Notes: generated by a model not told the origin, from the letters alone. A DNA stretch of 64,000 nucleotides from Alistipes ihumii AP11 (GCF_025144665.1 NZ_CP102294.1:496001-560000); one strand, 5' to 3'. Shown: positions 1 to 8,282, counted from the stretch's first letter. Translations and numbers: made by a program.

Positions 1-779
1 GAAATATCCCTCTGGTCGGCTTTTTCGACCTGCTGTGCGTCCTGATCTGCGACCGGCGCTGCCTGATCAAGCCCTCGTCCAAGGACCGCGTCCTGATCGG
101 TCACATAGTCGATCTGCTGCGCGAAATCGAGCCCCGATTCTCGATCGGAGCGCTCGAAGGGCAGACGCCCGACCGCCTTATCGCTTCCGGAAGCGACGAG
201 GCCCGCAGGCATTTCGCCTCGGCCTATCCCGACACGCCCTCCCTGCTCCGGGGGCATCGTTACAGCGTAGCCGTGCTTTCAGGGCAGGAAAGCGACAGGC
301 AACTGGACGGGCTGTACGACGACGTCTTTTCGTATTTCGGACTCGGATGCCGCAACGTAAGCCGGATCTTCGTCCCGCGCGGATACGACCTGCAGAGCCT
401 TTGCCGCCGGTTATCCGCCCGGCCGATCACTCACACGGGCTACCTGAACAATTACCGGCAGGCCCGCGCCATGCGGCTTCTGAGCGGAACGGAGTTTATC
501 GACGGAGGCTTTTTCCTGATGCGTCCCGGCGCCGACGGAGAGGGGCCGTTGAGCGAAATCGCCTGCACGTTTTACGAAAGCGTCGGAAGCGTCGAGCGAC
601 TGCTCCGCGAACGCGACCGGGAAATACAGTGCGTCGTATCGGCGACGCTCGACCATCCCCGGCGGGTCGATTTCGGGCAGGCCCAGCACCCTTCGCTGAC
701 CGATTATCCCGACGGAATAGACGTAATGGAATTCCTGCTGGCCGGCTCTCCGGCCCCGGCCGACCGACGACAGCTATGA
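1..779 (+). CDS. Acyl-CoA reductase, LuxC family (5'-truncated by window edge)
   Basis: The frame is open from base 3 with no start codon, so the N-terminus lies outside the window; about 258 C-terminal residues are visible. The sequence reads like the C-terminal two thirds of LuxC-type acyl-CoA reductases, NADPH-dependent enzymes that reduce activated fatty acyl groups to aldehydes. Seen directly are an IPLVGFFDLL stretch, a KPSSKDRVL segment, an IASGSDEARRHF segment and FSYFGLGCRNVSRIFVP. The Cys in GLGC is a plausible catalytic thiol (inference). Its stop overlaps the next start (ATGA), suggesting translational coupling. Family assignment is fairly secure; the physiological substrate in Bacteroidales is not known to me. 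Confidence 0.8.
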   Translation, partial: NIPLVGFFDLLCVLICDRRCLIKPSSKDRVLIGHIVDLLREIEPRFSIGALEGQTPDRLIASGSDEARRHFASAYPDTPSLLRGHRYSVAVLSGQESDRQLDGLYDDVFSYFGLGCRNVSRIFVPRGYDLQSLCRRLSARPITHTGYLNNYRQARAMRLLSGTEFIDGGFFLMRPGADGEGPLSEIACTFYESVGSVERLLRERDREIQCVVSATLDHPRRVDFGQAQHPSLTDYPDGIDVMEFLLAGSPAPADRRQL

Positions 780-1339
780 CCGAGCACGAGCATTTCGACA
801 AAGAGGACTTTCGCGTCCGGACCGCCGCCCGATCCTACGAGGATTGCCTATTCACCGGCTGCCTGTTTTCAAGCGCCGACCTGCGCGACTGCGAGTTCAC
901 CGATTGTCGGTTCGAGCGTTGCGACCTGAGCATGGCCTTGCTGGAAAACACGTCGATGCGGACGGTCCGGTTCCACGAATGCAAGCTGCTGGGCACGAGG
1001 TTCGAAGATTGCAACCAAATCCTGTTCTCGCCCGACTTCGAACGTTGCCTTCTCGACTACGCCTCGTTCCGCCGCGCGAAACTCCGCAAGCGCCTGTTTT
1101 GCGGATGCAGCCTTCGGCAAGCCGACTTCTCGGCGGCGGACCTGAGCGGAGCGGTTTTTGCCGATTGCGATCTGAACGGAGCGATTTTCGACCGCACCGT
1201 GCTGGAAAAAGCCGATTTCTCGACCGCGCGGAACTATTCGATCGACCCGGAGACGAACCGAATACGCCGGGCCCGATTCTCGATCAGCGGCCTTCCGGGC
1301 CTGCTCGGTCGATACGATATCGATATTTCCGAAACATGA
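776..1339 (+). CDS. Pentapeptide-repeat protein
   Basis: A 187-residue protein whose start ATG overlaps the stop of the preceding gene by 4 bp. Most of residues 20-150 follow the A(D/N)LXX pentapeptide rhythm: FSSADLRDCEF, FERCDLSMALLE, FRRAKLRKRLF, FSAADLSGAVF and CDLNGAIFDRTVL. Such proteins fold into a right-handed quadrilateral beta-helix. Length and repeat layout are like the chromosomal Qnr/McbG-like group, which includes DNA mimics that protect gyrase, but most chromosomal homologues have no proven role. Resistance function should not be inferred from this alone. No signal peptide; presumably cytoplasmic. Confidence 0.82.
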   Translation: MTEHEHFDKEDFRVRTAARSYEDCLFTGCLFSSADLRDCEFTDCRFERCDLSMALLENTSMRTVRFHECKLLGTRFEDCNQILFSPDFERCLLDYASFRRAKLRKRLFCGCSLRQADFSAADLSGAVFADCDLNGAIFDRTVLEKADFSTARNYSIDPETNRIRRARFSISGLPGLLGRYDIDISET

Positions 1340-1398
1340 GAGCGATTAATCGGACAATCACGCTATCTTTACGCACGAAACAAAATACGCCTGAAACC

Positions 1399-1917
1399 AT
1401 GCCCGTAATTCTGAAACTGAGAATGCTCAGCGACGAGGACGACTGCTTCCTGCGCGACTACGAGGTGCCGTACGAGTTGACGCTGGAGGAATTGCACGAC
1501 TTCATCTGCGAAGATCTGCAATACGAGAAAATACCGGAATCATCGTTTTTCGAGGCCGACCGCGAGTGGAACAGACAGCGCGAATATACGCATGCCGGCT
1601 CCGGCGCAACGGGATCGGACTCTTCCGCCTCCCGGCGCAGGATGTCCGAAAGCCGACTCTCGGACATCCTGCACCGGATGCATGACCGGCTGATCTTCCG
1701 CTTCGACCCTCCGGGAGACCGGGCCTACTATCTGGAGGTGATCGACACGGCAGAGGCCGGTGCGGGCAAAAGTTACCCCAATCTGTTGCTGGCCAACGGA
1801 GAGGCGCCCGACCAGTTCGATCCGGAGGCATCCCCGCGAAACCGGTCGATTTTTGAGGAGGCGATGGGCGACTACAACGACTTCGAGGGAGACGATGCGT
1901 ATGGCGACGACGAATAA
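1399..1917 (+). CDS. pRiA4b ORF-3-like / IS1096 passenger TnpR-like protein
   Basis: A 172-residue acidic protein. The opening (MPVILKLRMLSDED, then FLRDYEVPYELTLEELHDFI) and the central MHDRLIFRFDPPGDRAYYLEV segment fit the plasmid pRiA4b ORF-3-like family, which despite its name is common on Bacteroidetes chromosomes and has no established biochemical role. The C-terminus is rich in Asp/Glu. An in-frame ATG at 1336 exists, but a TATCTTTA promoter-like element near 1365 would put transcription downstream of it, so 1399 is preferred. The end overlaps the miaA start by 17 bp, indicating an operon with it. Confidence 0.68.
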   Translation: MPVILKLRMLSDEDDCFLRDYEVPYELTLEELHDFICEDLQYEKIPESSFFEADREWNRQREYTHAGSGATGSDSSASRRRMSESRLSDILHRMHDRLIFRFDPPGDRAYYLEVIDTAEAGAGKSYPNLLLANGEAPDQFDPEASPRNRSIFEEAMGDYNDFEGDDAYGDDE

Positions 1918-2824
1918 CGGCGGCAAGACGCTCGTCGTGCTGCTCGGCGCGACCGCCACGGGCAAAACCGACGTCGGCATCGCGCTGGCTCGGGCGTTCG
2001 GATCGGAAATCGTATCGTCCGACTCGAGGCAGATTTACCGCGAGATGAGCATCGGAACGGCCAAGCCGACCGAAGAGGAGCTCTCGGCCGTTCCGCACCA
2101 CCTGATCGGCACGCGCAGCGTCCGCGAGGACTATTCGGCAGGCCGGTACGAGCAGGATGCGCTCCGGGTGCTGGAGGAACGTTTCCGCGAACACGATATC
2201 CTGTTTCTGGTCGGCGGGTCGGGCCTGTACATCGACGCGGTCTGCTACGGCATGGACGAGCTTCCGGCCGTCGATCCGCATTTGCGGAAAACACTCGTCC
2301 GCAGGGCGCAGACCGAAGGACTCGAGTCGCTGTTCGAAGAACTGCGGAAGCTCGATCCGGCGCATTGCGAAGTCATGGACCGCAGCAACCCTCAACGAGT
2401 GATCCGCGCATTGGAAGTATGCCTGCAGAGCGGCCGACCGTACAGCAGCCTGCGGAAAGGCGAACCGAAAACGCGCCCTTTTCGTATCCTGCGCGTCGGG
2501 CTCCGGATGTCCCGCGACGTACTCTACGACCGGATCGACCGGCGGGTCGACCGCATGATAGCCGACGGCCTCGAACGGGAGGCCCGGGAATTGTATCCTC
2601 TCCGGGAATACAATGCGCTGCAAACGGTCGGCTACAGGGAGTTGTTCGCCTATTTCGAAGGCGAGACGAGCCGGGAGCAGGCCATCGAACTGATCAAGCG
2701 CAACAGTCGCCGCTACGCGAAACGGCAAACGACCTGGTTCGCAAGGAATACGGACACGCGATGGTTCGAAGCAGAAGAAGGGTGCGCCGAAAAAATCGCC
2801 GGCTATCTGAGCGGGACGATATGA
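1901..2824 (+). CDS. miaA: tRNA dimethylallyltransferase MiaA
   Basis: Transfers the dimethylallyl group from DMAPP to N6 of A37 in tRNAs that read codons starting with U. The 307-residue product has the P-loop GATATGKTDVG near the N-terminus, the DSRQIYREMSIGTAKP substrate segment, the VGGSGLYIDAVCYG motif and the NPQRVIRALEV motif, all typical of MiaA, and normal length. Start 1901 was chosen over 1895 because the purine run at 1885-1891 is then better spaced. It overlaps the upstream gene by 17 bp. No gene follows until the tRNA-Leu. Confidence 0.95.
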   Translation: MATTNNGGKTLVVLLGATATGKTDVGIALARAFGSEIVSSDSRQIYREMSIGTAKPTEEELSAVPHHLIGTRSVREDYSAGRYEQDALRVLEERFREHDILFLVGGSGLYIDAVCYGMDELPAVDPHLRKTLVRRAQTEGLESLFEELRKLDPAHCEVMDRSNPQRVIRALEVCLQSGRPYSSLRKGEPKTRPFRILRVGLRMSRDVLYDRIDRRVDRMIADGLEREARELYPLREYNALQTVGYRELFAYFEGETSREQAIELIKRNSRRYAKRQTTWFARNTDTRWFEAEEGCAEKIAGYLSGTI

Positions 2825-3063
2825 CCGCCGCACCCTTATTATCAGACAAGCAAATAGATACTGAGTGACCGCCGAGAGCGGCCCGACATTCCGGAACGCA
2901 CGCTTCCGGCCCGTTCCTGCCGTAACGGTTTTCAACCTTCATAAGACAAGAGCCGACGACACGGCAAGACAAATCCGCAAAGCATGGCCGGCCCCGCGAT
3001 CCAATGATCCGCATTGGCATTCCGGAAAGAGAAGCGCGACGGAATACGCGACAAAATGTAAAA
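2825..3063. other. Intergenic gap before tRNA-Leu
   Basis: No convincing gene seen. A 15-codon frame starting at the ATG that overlaps the miaA stop has no recognisable features. The stretch leads into the tRNA promoter. Confidence 0.5.
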
Positions 3064-3095
3064 TTTGTATTTCAGCCGGATATGGTCTATATTTG
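3064..3095 (+). promoter_or_regulatory. Promoter of tRNA-Leu
   Basis: TTTG at 3064-3067, a 20-bp spacer and TATATTTG at 3088-3095 match the Bacteroidetes primary-sigma consensus exactly. Transcription would begin about 35 bp before the tRNA. Confidence 0.75.
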
Positions 3096-3136
3096 TCGCC
3101 TCCGCCTCAGGCTTCGGCAGTCTGAGCGGCGGACAC

Positions 3137-3222
3137 GCTCGGATGGCGGAATCGGTAGACGCGTCGGACTTAAAATCCGATAAACCGAAAGGTTTGTGCG
3201 GGTTCAATTCCCGCTCCGAGTA
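3137..3222 (+). tRNA. tRNA-Leu (anticodon TAA)
   Basis: An 86-nt cloverleaf with a long variable arm, as expected for a class II tRNA. The acceptor GCTCGGA pairs with TCCGAGT (G-U at the first pair), and the T arm contains GGTTCAATTCC. The anticodon loop CTTAAAA gives TAA. The 3' CCA is not encoded. Class and anticodon together indicate leucine. Confidence 0.93.
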
Positions 3223-3521
3223 CGGCAAGGCGGCTGTCGGTCTGACGATTGACAGTCGCTTTTCTTCTACCCGTTGTCTCGCATGGGGAACCGACCCCGG
3301 CCACCCGAACCGCACAATACTCGTCAGGCCGGCCCTGTAAACCGACGTCGCGAATCAAGCGATCGCCGCCGGTCAGATCAAAAAACAAATTCTTCCGTTC
3401 TAACGGCACGGAAGCCAGACAAAAAGCCCGCAGCATATCGGGCGACAGCACGCGTAAGGAGCGAAATGCCCCGCGCATGGTCTGATTCTTGCAAAATCCG
3501 GATCAAAACAAACCGATAAAA
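3223..3521. other. Intergenic region without a recognised gene
   Basis: Several short overlapping frames occur on both strands, but none has a recognisable family or a consistent start. Treated as non-coding. Confidence 0.5.
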
Positions 3522-3761
3522 ATGCAGATTATGGGACACAAAACTCCGCAAGAGGGCAAAGGCACCGTCGAAATCGAGAAACGGACGTCCAAAATTCCGT
3601 CGGGCTTCTATCTGGCTGCCGGGCTGACCGCCATGGCCGCCTCCGCGACGCTCAAATGCTTAGGCAGAAAACACTCGGCCTTGTTCGTCGGCCAATGGGC
3701 AGCCCCCATACTGATTATGGGTCTTTACAACAAGATGGTCAAAACGCAGGGGCACGACTGA
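3522..3761 (+). CDS. Small conserved inner-membrane protein
   Basis: A 79-residue protein: a charged N-terminus (about 25 residues), a hydrophobic segment (SGFYLAAGLTAMAASATL), a basic GRKHSALFVGQW linker and a second hydrophobic stretch ending GLYNKMVK. The layout, including the FVGQWAAPILIMGLYNK-like end, resembles a small two-helix membrane protein that recurs in Bacteroidetes; its function is unknown to me. The frame can be extended to an ATG at 3489 or shortened to one at 3531. A good terminator follows directly, supporting a monocistronic gene. Confidence 0.65.
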   Translation: MQIMGHKTPQEGKGTVEIEKRTSKIPSGFYLAAGLTAMAASATLKCLGRKHSALFVGQWAAPILIMGLYNKMVKTQGHD

Positions 3762-3782
3762 CGCTCCGGCCAGCCGGAAGGG

Positions 3783-3822
3783 AGAGAGGGGAGAGTGATT
3801 GATATCCCCTCTCTTTCTTTCT
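3783..3822 (+). terminator. Rho-independent terminator
   Basis: A perfect 10-bp stem (AGAGAGGGGA at 3783-3792 with TCCCCTCTCT at 3805-3814) followed by TTCTTTCT. Confidence 0.8.
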
Positions 3823-4169
3823 GCTCGTCCCGAGCGCATTGAAAAATCCGGACAGATCGGCCCCGAATCAGATACACCTCATTTTCATTAATTTACAATC
3901 CAATCCTCCGGAAATGCAAGCCTGCACGGCGTTTACAGGCGGAGCGTGCCAAACATCTATCGAGGTATGAAAACCGGAATTACACGCTGGGGCTTTTCTG
4001 CAACGGCCGGAGAATTCTCCAAAGGACGGGCCAATATCGATACGATCCAATAAGACAGAACAACGCATTTCCGTGACAGGAATCTTATTGCTCGGCCTAT
4101 TCGTTTTCGATCCGGACGGAGCGGAGCACGCGAGACTTCCGTATCAGGATTATAAATCGATCTCGAATA
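3823..4169. other. Intergenic stretch, no gene recognised
   Basis: Only short, unconvincing frames. It borders the decayed peptidase fragment and may be part of the same eroded segment. Confidence 0.45.
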
Positions 4170-4420
4170 TCACCTATCGTCGCTTGTCAAATATGCGGTT
4201 TCATTTTTCCTTGTTTGTAAAAACGCCACCGCCTTTTCAATAACAGGGTCTCGACCTTTCATTAAATCGTCTATAGTAAATTTAACCTCCATATCGGGTT
4301 TGATTCCTTGCTTAAACGGTGTCCGACTATAGGGAAACAACACTTGACGCGAACATATTCGGGCACATCCTCCATGCGGCAGCTCCGCTACCCCATGCAT
4401 CCGGGATCGGATCGAACGGA
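4170..4420 (-). pseudogene. C-terminal remnant of an S41-family (tail-specific) peptidase
   Basis: On the minus strand one frame reads ELPHGG, then LFPYSRTPFKQGIKPDMEV, then FTIDDLMKGRDPVIEKA and a stop at 4170. This is how the C-terminal end of Bacteroidetes S41 (CtpA-like) peptidases looks: a PYSRTPF turn, GIKPDIEV, then a TIEDLMKGKDPVLEKA helix. Nothing of the catalytic Ser/Lys region is found upstream of it, and the surrounding frame degenerates, so it is read as a remnant left by deletion or insertion. Confidence 0.55.
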
Positions 4421-4723
4421 GATACGGGATTACCGTCCCATAAAGAATTCTTCCAAAAATGCGATACATACACATTTTTACTCATCAGAGTATTCGCTAA
4501 CCAATTCTTGTAACGATGATCCTTCGAACAACATATCTCCCTAATAGTCATTAACGTTTCTACCTTGAAGATAAGAAATATTGCCGTAAATTTGCAACGG
4601 CAACAATCCCTAATTCGAGGCGATGAACACTTCTTTTTCGAGAAAATTGGGTATCTTTGTTTTGTTCGTTTAAATCGGACAGACATATTTGCTTGAACAT
4701 GAGAAGTGTTTGAGTTTGTTCTC

Positions 4724-4844
4724 GTTGATAAATCTGGTAAATTTTTCGAGCAGAGAACAAGCCAAAGCCCTTACTCTATACCTACGTGTATAGTGTGGGA
4801 TTGTTGCTTGTTTTTATGCTCGCGGTTTACCAGAACCCATCAAC
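4724..4844 (+). repeat. Long nested inverted-repeat element
   Basis: Five stems nest inside each other. GTTGAT (4724-4729) pairs with ATCAAC (4839-4844). TCTGGTAAA (4733-4741) pairs with TTTACCAGA (4826-4834). CGAGCA (4747-4752) pairs with TGCTCG (4817-4822). GAACAAGC (4755-4762) pairs with GCTTGTTT (4806-4813). CTATAC (4776-4781) pairs with GTATAG (4788-4793). The whole would fold as one about 120-nt hairpin. It lies between the peptidase remnant and a lipoprotein gene. It could be a structured 5' leader RNA or a miniature mobile or recombination element. Confidence 0.75.
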
Positions 4845-4858
4845 TAAAAACGAAGTCA

Positions 4859-4904
4859 CGATACCCACACTTCTTTTTTAAGTGATTTCTTCTTTGGGGT
4901 ATCG
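4859..4904 (+). repeat. Second inverted repeat just before the lipoprotein start
   Basis: CGATACCC (4859-4866) pairs with GGGTATCG (4897-4904), and CACTT (4868-4872) with AAGTG (4880-4884). There are 22 bp to the start codon at 4927. Possibly part of one leader with the larger hairpin just upstream. Confidence 0.6.
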
Positions 4905-4926
4905 GGAAGAAAGAAACTAATTATTT

Positions 4927-5997
4927 ATGAAAAAATTCTTATTTTTCATTATCGTAGCCTTATTGTTTTGCGGCTGCGATAAAAACGAGGGCGGCGATCC
5001 CGAATGCCCCATAACGGACGTATCCTTGCCTGTATCGAGTGCAGAAAATCCCGTACGACCGGGAACCGAAGTTACCATTTCGGGGAAAGGTTTTACGCAA
5101 AGCTGTGAAATCTGGCTGCGTAGCGTTACAGAGGTCAAAGCCGCAGGGGCGGAAGTAAAAGCGGCCGTAACTTCCGTGACCGCATTGGCCATTACGTTTA
5201 CGGCTCCCGAAGTGTACGGAGCGCAAACCGTCGTGCTGAAACAGAACGGCGATGCATGGGAATTGGGGAAGATATATTTCCCCGCAATTCTACCGAAGAA
5301 AATCACCAAAATAGTCTCTGCCTTCGATAGCGAAACTCAAACTACGGAATACACATACGATGAAGCCGGCAGGCTGAAACAGATCGACAAAACAGAAGAA
5401 TACGACGGTTATAACTCTACCTCGACAACCTCGATAGAATACGCACAAAACAGAGTTACGGTACGATACGGAAAACACGACGATCCTGATTTTGCTCAAG
5501 ACATATTCCATCAGGAAAACGGACATGCGACAAACAGCAGGTATAGCGAATCGGACTATGAATGCAAAACCAAGTATTTTTACGGAGACAACGGTTATTT
5601 GACCACTGCCGAAATTACGGAGATTCAAACAGACAGAGAAGATACACATACCATCGCTTTGACCATAAAAAACGACTGTCTGGAGAAATATTCCGACGAG
5701 GAGGGCTATTCGATCGGTTATACCCCGAATACCGCCGTACCGAACAATCTCAATTTAGACTTGTTGGGATTCGACGAATTCATGGACGACATTGACGAAG
5801 GCGTCGCCGAGACTTATTGGCTGGGGATCGGAGGAACACGGACAAAATACCTACCGGAGCAACTGACCGTGACAGACTGGGAAGGAGACCAATTTACCAT
5901 AAAATACGAATATATATTTGACGGCGAATACATATCCGAAATACGCATGATGTCCGATGATATGATTCATACACTGAAACTGTATTACGAAGAATAA
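4927..5997 (+). CDS. Lipoprotein with IPT/TIG-like and DUF4595-like domains
   Basis: A 356-residue predicted lipoprotein: the signal peptide ends in a lipobox (ALLFCGCDKNE, lipidated Cys about residue 18). Residues about 35-115 have the look of an IPT/TIG immunoglobulin-like domain (RPGTEVTISGKGF, then ITFTAPEVYGAQTVVL). From about 125 on, YTYDEAGRLKQI and later beta-rich repeats resemble DUF4595-type domains with a porin-like fold. Codon use is more AT-rich than the neighbours and the gene sits in an otherwise eroded patch, suggesting acquisition. No partner gene is adjacent; a surface or periplasmic location is expected. Function unknown. Confidence 0.75.
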   Translation: MKKFLFFIIVALLFCGCDKNEGGDPECPITDVSLPVSSAENPVRPGTEVTISGKGFTQSCEIWLRSVTEVKAAGAEVKAAVTSVTALAITFTAPEVYGAQTVVLKQNGDAWELGKIYFPAILPKKITKIVSAFDSETQTTEYTYDEAGRLKQIDKTEEYDGYNSTSTTSIEYAQNRVTVRYGKHDDPDFAQDIFHQENGHATNSRYSESDYECKTKYFYGDNGYLTTAEITEIQTDREDTHTIALTIKNDCLEKYSDEEGYSIGYTPNTAVPNNLNLDLLGFDEFMDDIDEGVAETYWLGIGGTRTKYLPEQLTVTDWEGDQFTIKYEYIFDGEYISEIRMMSDDMIHTLKLYYEE

Positions 5998-6020
5998 CGA
6001 ATTAACTATTCAAACATCTA

Positions 6021-6056
6021 AACAGCCTTATGTCAAATGATATAAGGCTGTTTTAT
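6021..6056 (+). terminator. Rho-independent terminator
   Basis: AACAGCCTTAT (6021-6031) pairs perfectly with ATAAGGCTGTT (6042-6052), then TTATAT. It ends the lipoprotein transcript. Confidence 0.85.
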
Positions 6057-6220
6057 ATAAACTTGGAGGTAAAGCGAAAAACGGAAGAAGAATCAAACGC
6101 TGTAAACGACGGTAAAAACATTATATTGAAACACGAGAAAACCGATTTGGAAACAATTATCGTAAATTTACAAACTTTCTTCCGCTTTTCAAAAGCGATA
6201 GGAAATTTTCCGATTCCGCT

Positions 6221-6790
6221 ATGACTCGAAACGAAAAATCAGGAGCTGCCGCTCTCCCGGTCCCCCCGGTCACCGGAACTTCGGCAGACATGCTGTTCAG
6301 AAAAGCCGGACCCGGCGACTGCGCCCGAGCGCAGGAGATCATTCGCCTGGCCCGAGAGCGAATGGGGCGGCAAGGCAACCCGCAATGGCAAGACGGATAC
6401 CCGGCGGACGAAGACGTCAGGCACGACATCGAAGCGGGCAACGGCTACGTACTGTGCCTGCATAACCGTCCGGTCGTTTACGGCGCAATCCTTTTCGACG
6501 AAGAACCCGCATACGGGCCGATCGAGGGCCGGTGGCTCAACGACCGGCCTTATGCGGTCGTACACCGGCTCGCCGTACACGAAGCGTTCGAGCGAAAGGG
6601 ACTGGCCGGACTGTTCTTGCAGCAGGCCGAGCGGCTGTGTCTCGACAGACACTTATTCGACATACGGGCGGATACCCATTCCGCCAACGGACCTATGCGC
6701 AGCCTGCTGGAGCGCTCGGGCTATGTTTTCTGCGGAGAGATACGGTACCGAAAATCTCCCCGTCGTGCATACCAAAAAATCCTCGGCTAA
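6221..6790 (+). CDS. GNAT-family N-acetyltransferase
   Basis: The 189-residue frame contains a GNAT fold from about residue 24: MLFRKAGPGD (beta 1), VVHRLAVHEAFERKGLAGLFL (beta 4 and the acetyl-CoA pyrophosphate loop, here R-K-G-L-A-G) and DTHSANGPMRSLLERSGYVFCG (beta 5, alpha 4). These residues bind acetyl-CoA in the family; the acceptor substrate cannot be told. The first 23 residues are low-complexity, so the ATG at 6290 (MLFRKAG) may be the real start. Single gene between two terminators. Confidence 0.85.
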   Translation: MTRNEKSGAAALPVPPVTGTSADMLFRKAGPGDCARAQEIIRLARERMGRQGNPQWQDGYPADEDVRHDIEAGNGYVLCLHNRPVVYGAILFDEEPAYGPIEGRWLNDRPYAVVHRLAVHEAFERKGLAGLFLQQAERLCLDRHLFDIRADTHSANGPMRSLLERSGYVFCGEIRYRKSPRRAYQKILG

Positions 6791-6802
6791 GGCCCGAAAA
6801 AA

Positions 6803-6829
6803 AGCGGCGGAAAGAACATTTCCGCCGCT
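6803..6829 (-). terminator. Terminator of dps
   Basis: A perfect 11-bp stem, AGCGGCGGAAA with TTTCCGCCGCT, loop GAACA. On the minus strand it is followed by a T run, so it serves the dps gene; the plus strand has no T tail. Confidence 0.8.
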
Positions 6830-6853
6830 CCTCCGCAATGGTCAGTCCCGACG

Positions 6854-7354
6854 CTATCGGGCGCAAGAATCGCCATGCTTGTGAGCCGAGAAGGCGCACA
6901 GCATCCATACCGTCTTTTCCTGCTCCTGCAGATAGTCGGTCATCATCGAGACGGTCACTTCGTCTCCCGCTTCCGAGGCTTGGGCGAGCAACTCGCGCTC
7001 GCGACCGATCAGATACTTGTAGGTATCGAGCACATGGCCGAGAGCCTCGCCTCCGCACGATACGCCGTCGATCTCGCGGACTTTGGCGATCTTCAGGTAC
7101 TCGCTGAACTTGTTCGAGGGAACGCCGCCGAGCATCAGAATACGCTCCGCGATCTGATCGACCTTTTCGGCCGTGTCGTCGTACATCTCCTCGAACTTGC
7201 TGTGCAACACGAAAAATCCGTGTCCCTGAATGTTCCAGTGAAAGCCGCGGAGATTCATGTAATGAACCTGAAAATCGGCGAGCAACTGCTGTAACGACCG
7301 AACCAGCTTACCGGCTGCGCTCTCATCGAGATGAAGATAATCCAACGTTTTCAT
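6854..7354 (-). CDS. dps: Dps-family DNA starvation / iron-storage protein
   Basis: A 166-residue member of the Dps/ferritin-like family, which forms 12-subunit shells that oxidise Fe(II) with H2O2 and protect DNA. The signature NLRGFHWNIQGHGFFVLHSKFEEMY spans residues 34-58 (quoted as overlapping motifs NLRGFHWNIQG and FFVLHSKFEEMYDD). H39 and H51, with nearby acidic residues E55, D59/D60 and D66, fit the inter-subunit ferroxidase site. No extended Lys-rich tail for DNA binding is visible. A consensus promoter and a terminator frame it as a single-gene unit. Confidence 0.95.
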   Translation of the reverse strand: MKTLDYLHLDESAAGKLVRSLQQLLADFQVHYMNLRGFHWNIQGHGFFVLHSKFEEMYDDTAEKVDQIAERILMLGGVPSNKFSEYLKIAKVREIDGVSCGGEALGHVLDTYKYLIGRERELLAQASEAGDEVTVSMMTDYLQEQEKTVWMLCAFSAHKHGDSCAR

Positions 7355-7398
7355 AATGGTTATTTTTAGTTGTTAATAATTCTTTTCTTTCGTTGAGA

Positions 7399-7430
7399 CA
7401 AAGATACGACAAGCATAAACATAAATCAAA
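7399..7430 (-). promoter_or_regulatory. Promoter of dps
   Basis: Reading the minus strand: TTTG (7430-7427), 20-bp spacer, TATCTTTG (7406-7399), a full match to the Bacteroidetes consensus, 45 bp before the dps start. Confidence 0.8.
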
Positions 7431-7559
7431 TCGATAATTTTTATATTACAATAAAATATAATTATACACAAAGAAAACCTCATCCGGCGTATGTTCGGAC
7501 CATGCAAAAAAGATACCGGTCGAAGACGAGTCCTCGAGAGATTTTACGCATCGATCTCG

Positions 7560-7985
7560 TCAGGGGCGGCGAAATCTTTTCCAGCGATACAAGAATCGGA
7601 TTCCGGTCACGATCAGGGCGGAAGACAAGCCGATATAGAAAACCGAAACGAACGAATCGGAAAACAGTCCGAAGGAGCGGGCAGCCGCTCCGAACGCAAT
7701 CATCGCTCCCATCACGATCCATCCTTTGATATCGAAAAAGGAGAACGGACAACTCCGTCCTTCCTTGCTCTCGATCCGGTTCGCGTGTCTGAAATAAAGC
7801 CTTTTAAAAACAAACAGGTAGAATAGCAGAAAGACGGCAGCCGCAGCAGCCGCACCGAAAGGCCACGACGGCCCGCCACTTCTCCATGCCTCGATACCGA
7901 CCCGCAGGACATTGGCTCCCGCCGTGATCCAAACGAGCCCGGCAAAAAGCAAAAGTACCCGGCTGTTCACTCTGAAAAATTTCAT
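7560..7985 (-). CDS. Small multi-spanning membrane protein
   Basis: A 141-residue protein with about four hydrophobic segments: VLLLFAGLVWITAGANVLRV, WPFGAAAAAAVFLLFYLFVF, GWIVMGAMIAFGAAA and FVSVFYIGLSSALIVTGIRF. It resembles an uncharacterised Bacteroidales membrane-protein family; no catalytic motif seen. The longer frame to 8036 is rejected because a TACCTTTG promoter element at 8030-8023 (minus strand) lies inside that extension. Orphan gene. Confidence 0.65.
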   Translation of the reverse strand: MKFFRVNSRVLLLFAGLVWITAGANVLRVGIEAWRSGGPSWPFGAAAAAAVFLLFYLFVFKRLYFRHANRIESKEGRSCPFSFFDIKGWIVMGAMIAFGAAARSFGLFSDSFVSVFYIGLSSALIVTGIRFLYRWKRFRRP

Positions 7986-8022
7986 GATTTCCAATGATTG
8001 CGGACGACCGTTTCCGATCCGG

Positions 8023-8030
8023 CAAAGGTA
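8023..8030 (-). promoter_or_regulatory. -7 element for the membrane-protein gene
   Basis: Minus-strand TACCTTTG followed by CC, 38 bp before the chosen start at 7985. It decides against the longer frame. Confidence 0.5.
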
Positions 8031-8282
8031 TGTCAAAAAGAATGCAAAACCGCCGGATGCACGTCAGATTCCGGTCGTCCTGTTCGCGATACGGAAACGA
8101 ATTCCGGAAAAATATCCGGATTCCACACAAAAAAACATACTGATAAAGAGAGCCATACGGCTATTTTTCAAAATTGCCGTTCCCTGAGAATCCCGTACCG
8201 GTTGTAACCTAACGGGTCCCGCTGCGTTATATGTCAGAAGACCGATCGATCGTTCACGTATCTAACTTAAAAAGAAACTGTA

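Noticed and set aside
776-1339. Pentapeptide-repeat protein as a quinolone-resistance (Qnr) gene
   Set aside because: Only the repeat architecture is shared; chromosomal homologues of this kind are common and no resistance-specific feature can be read.
1502-2935. A 477-codon minus-strand open frame
   Set aside because: Antisense to miaA and its neighbour; no domain seen.
6030-6224. 64-codon plus-strand frame after the IPT lipoprotein
   Set aside because: It begins inside the terminator stem and shows no protein features.
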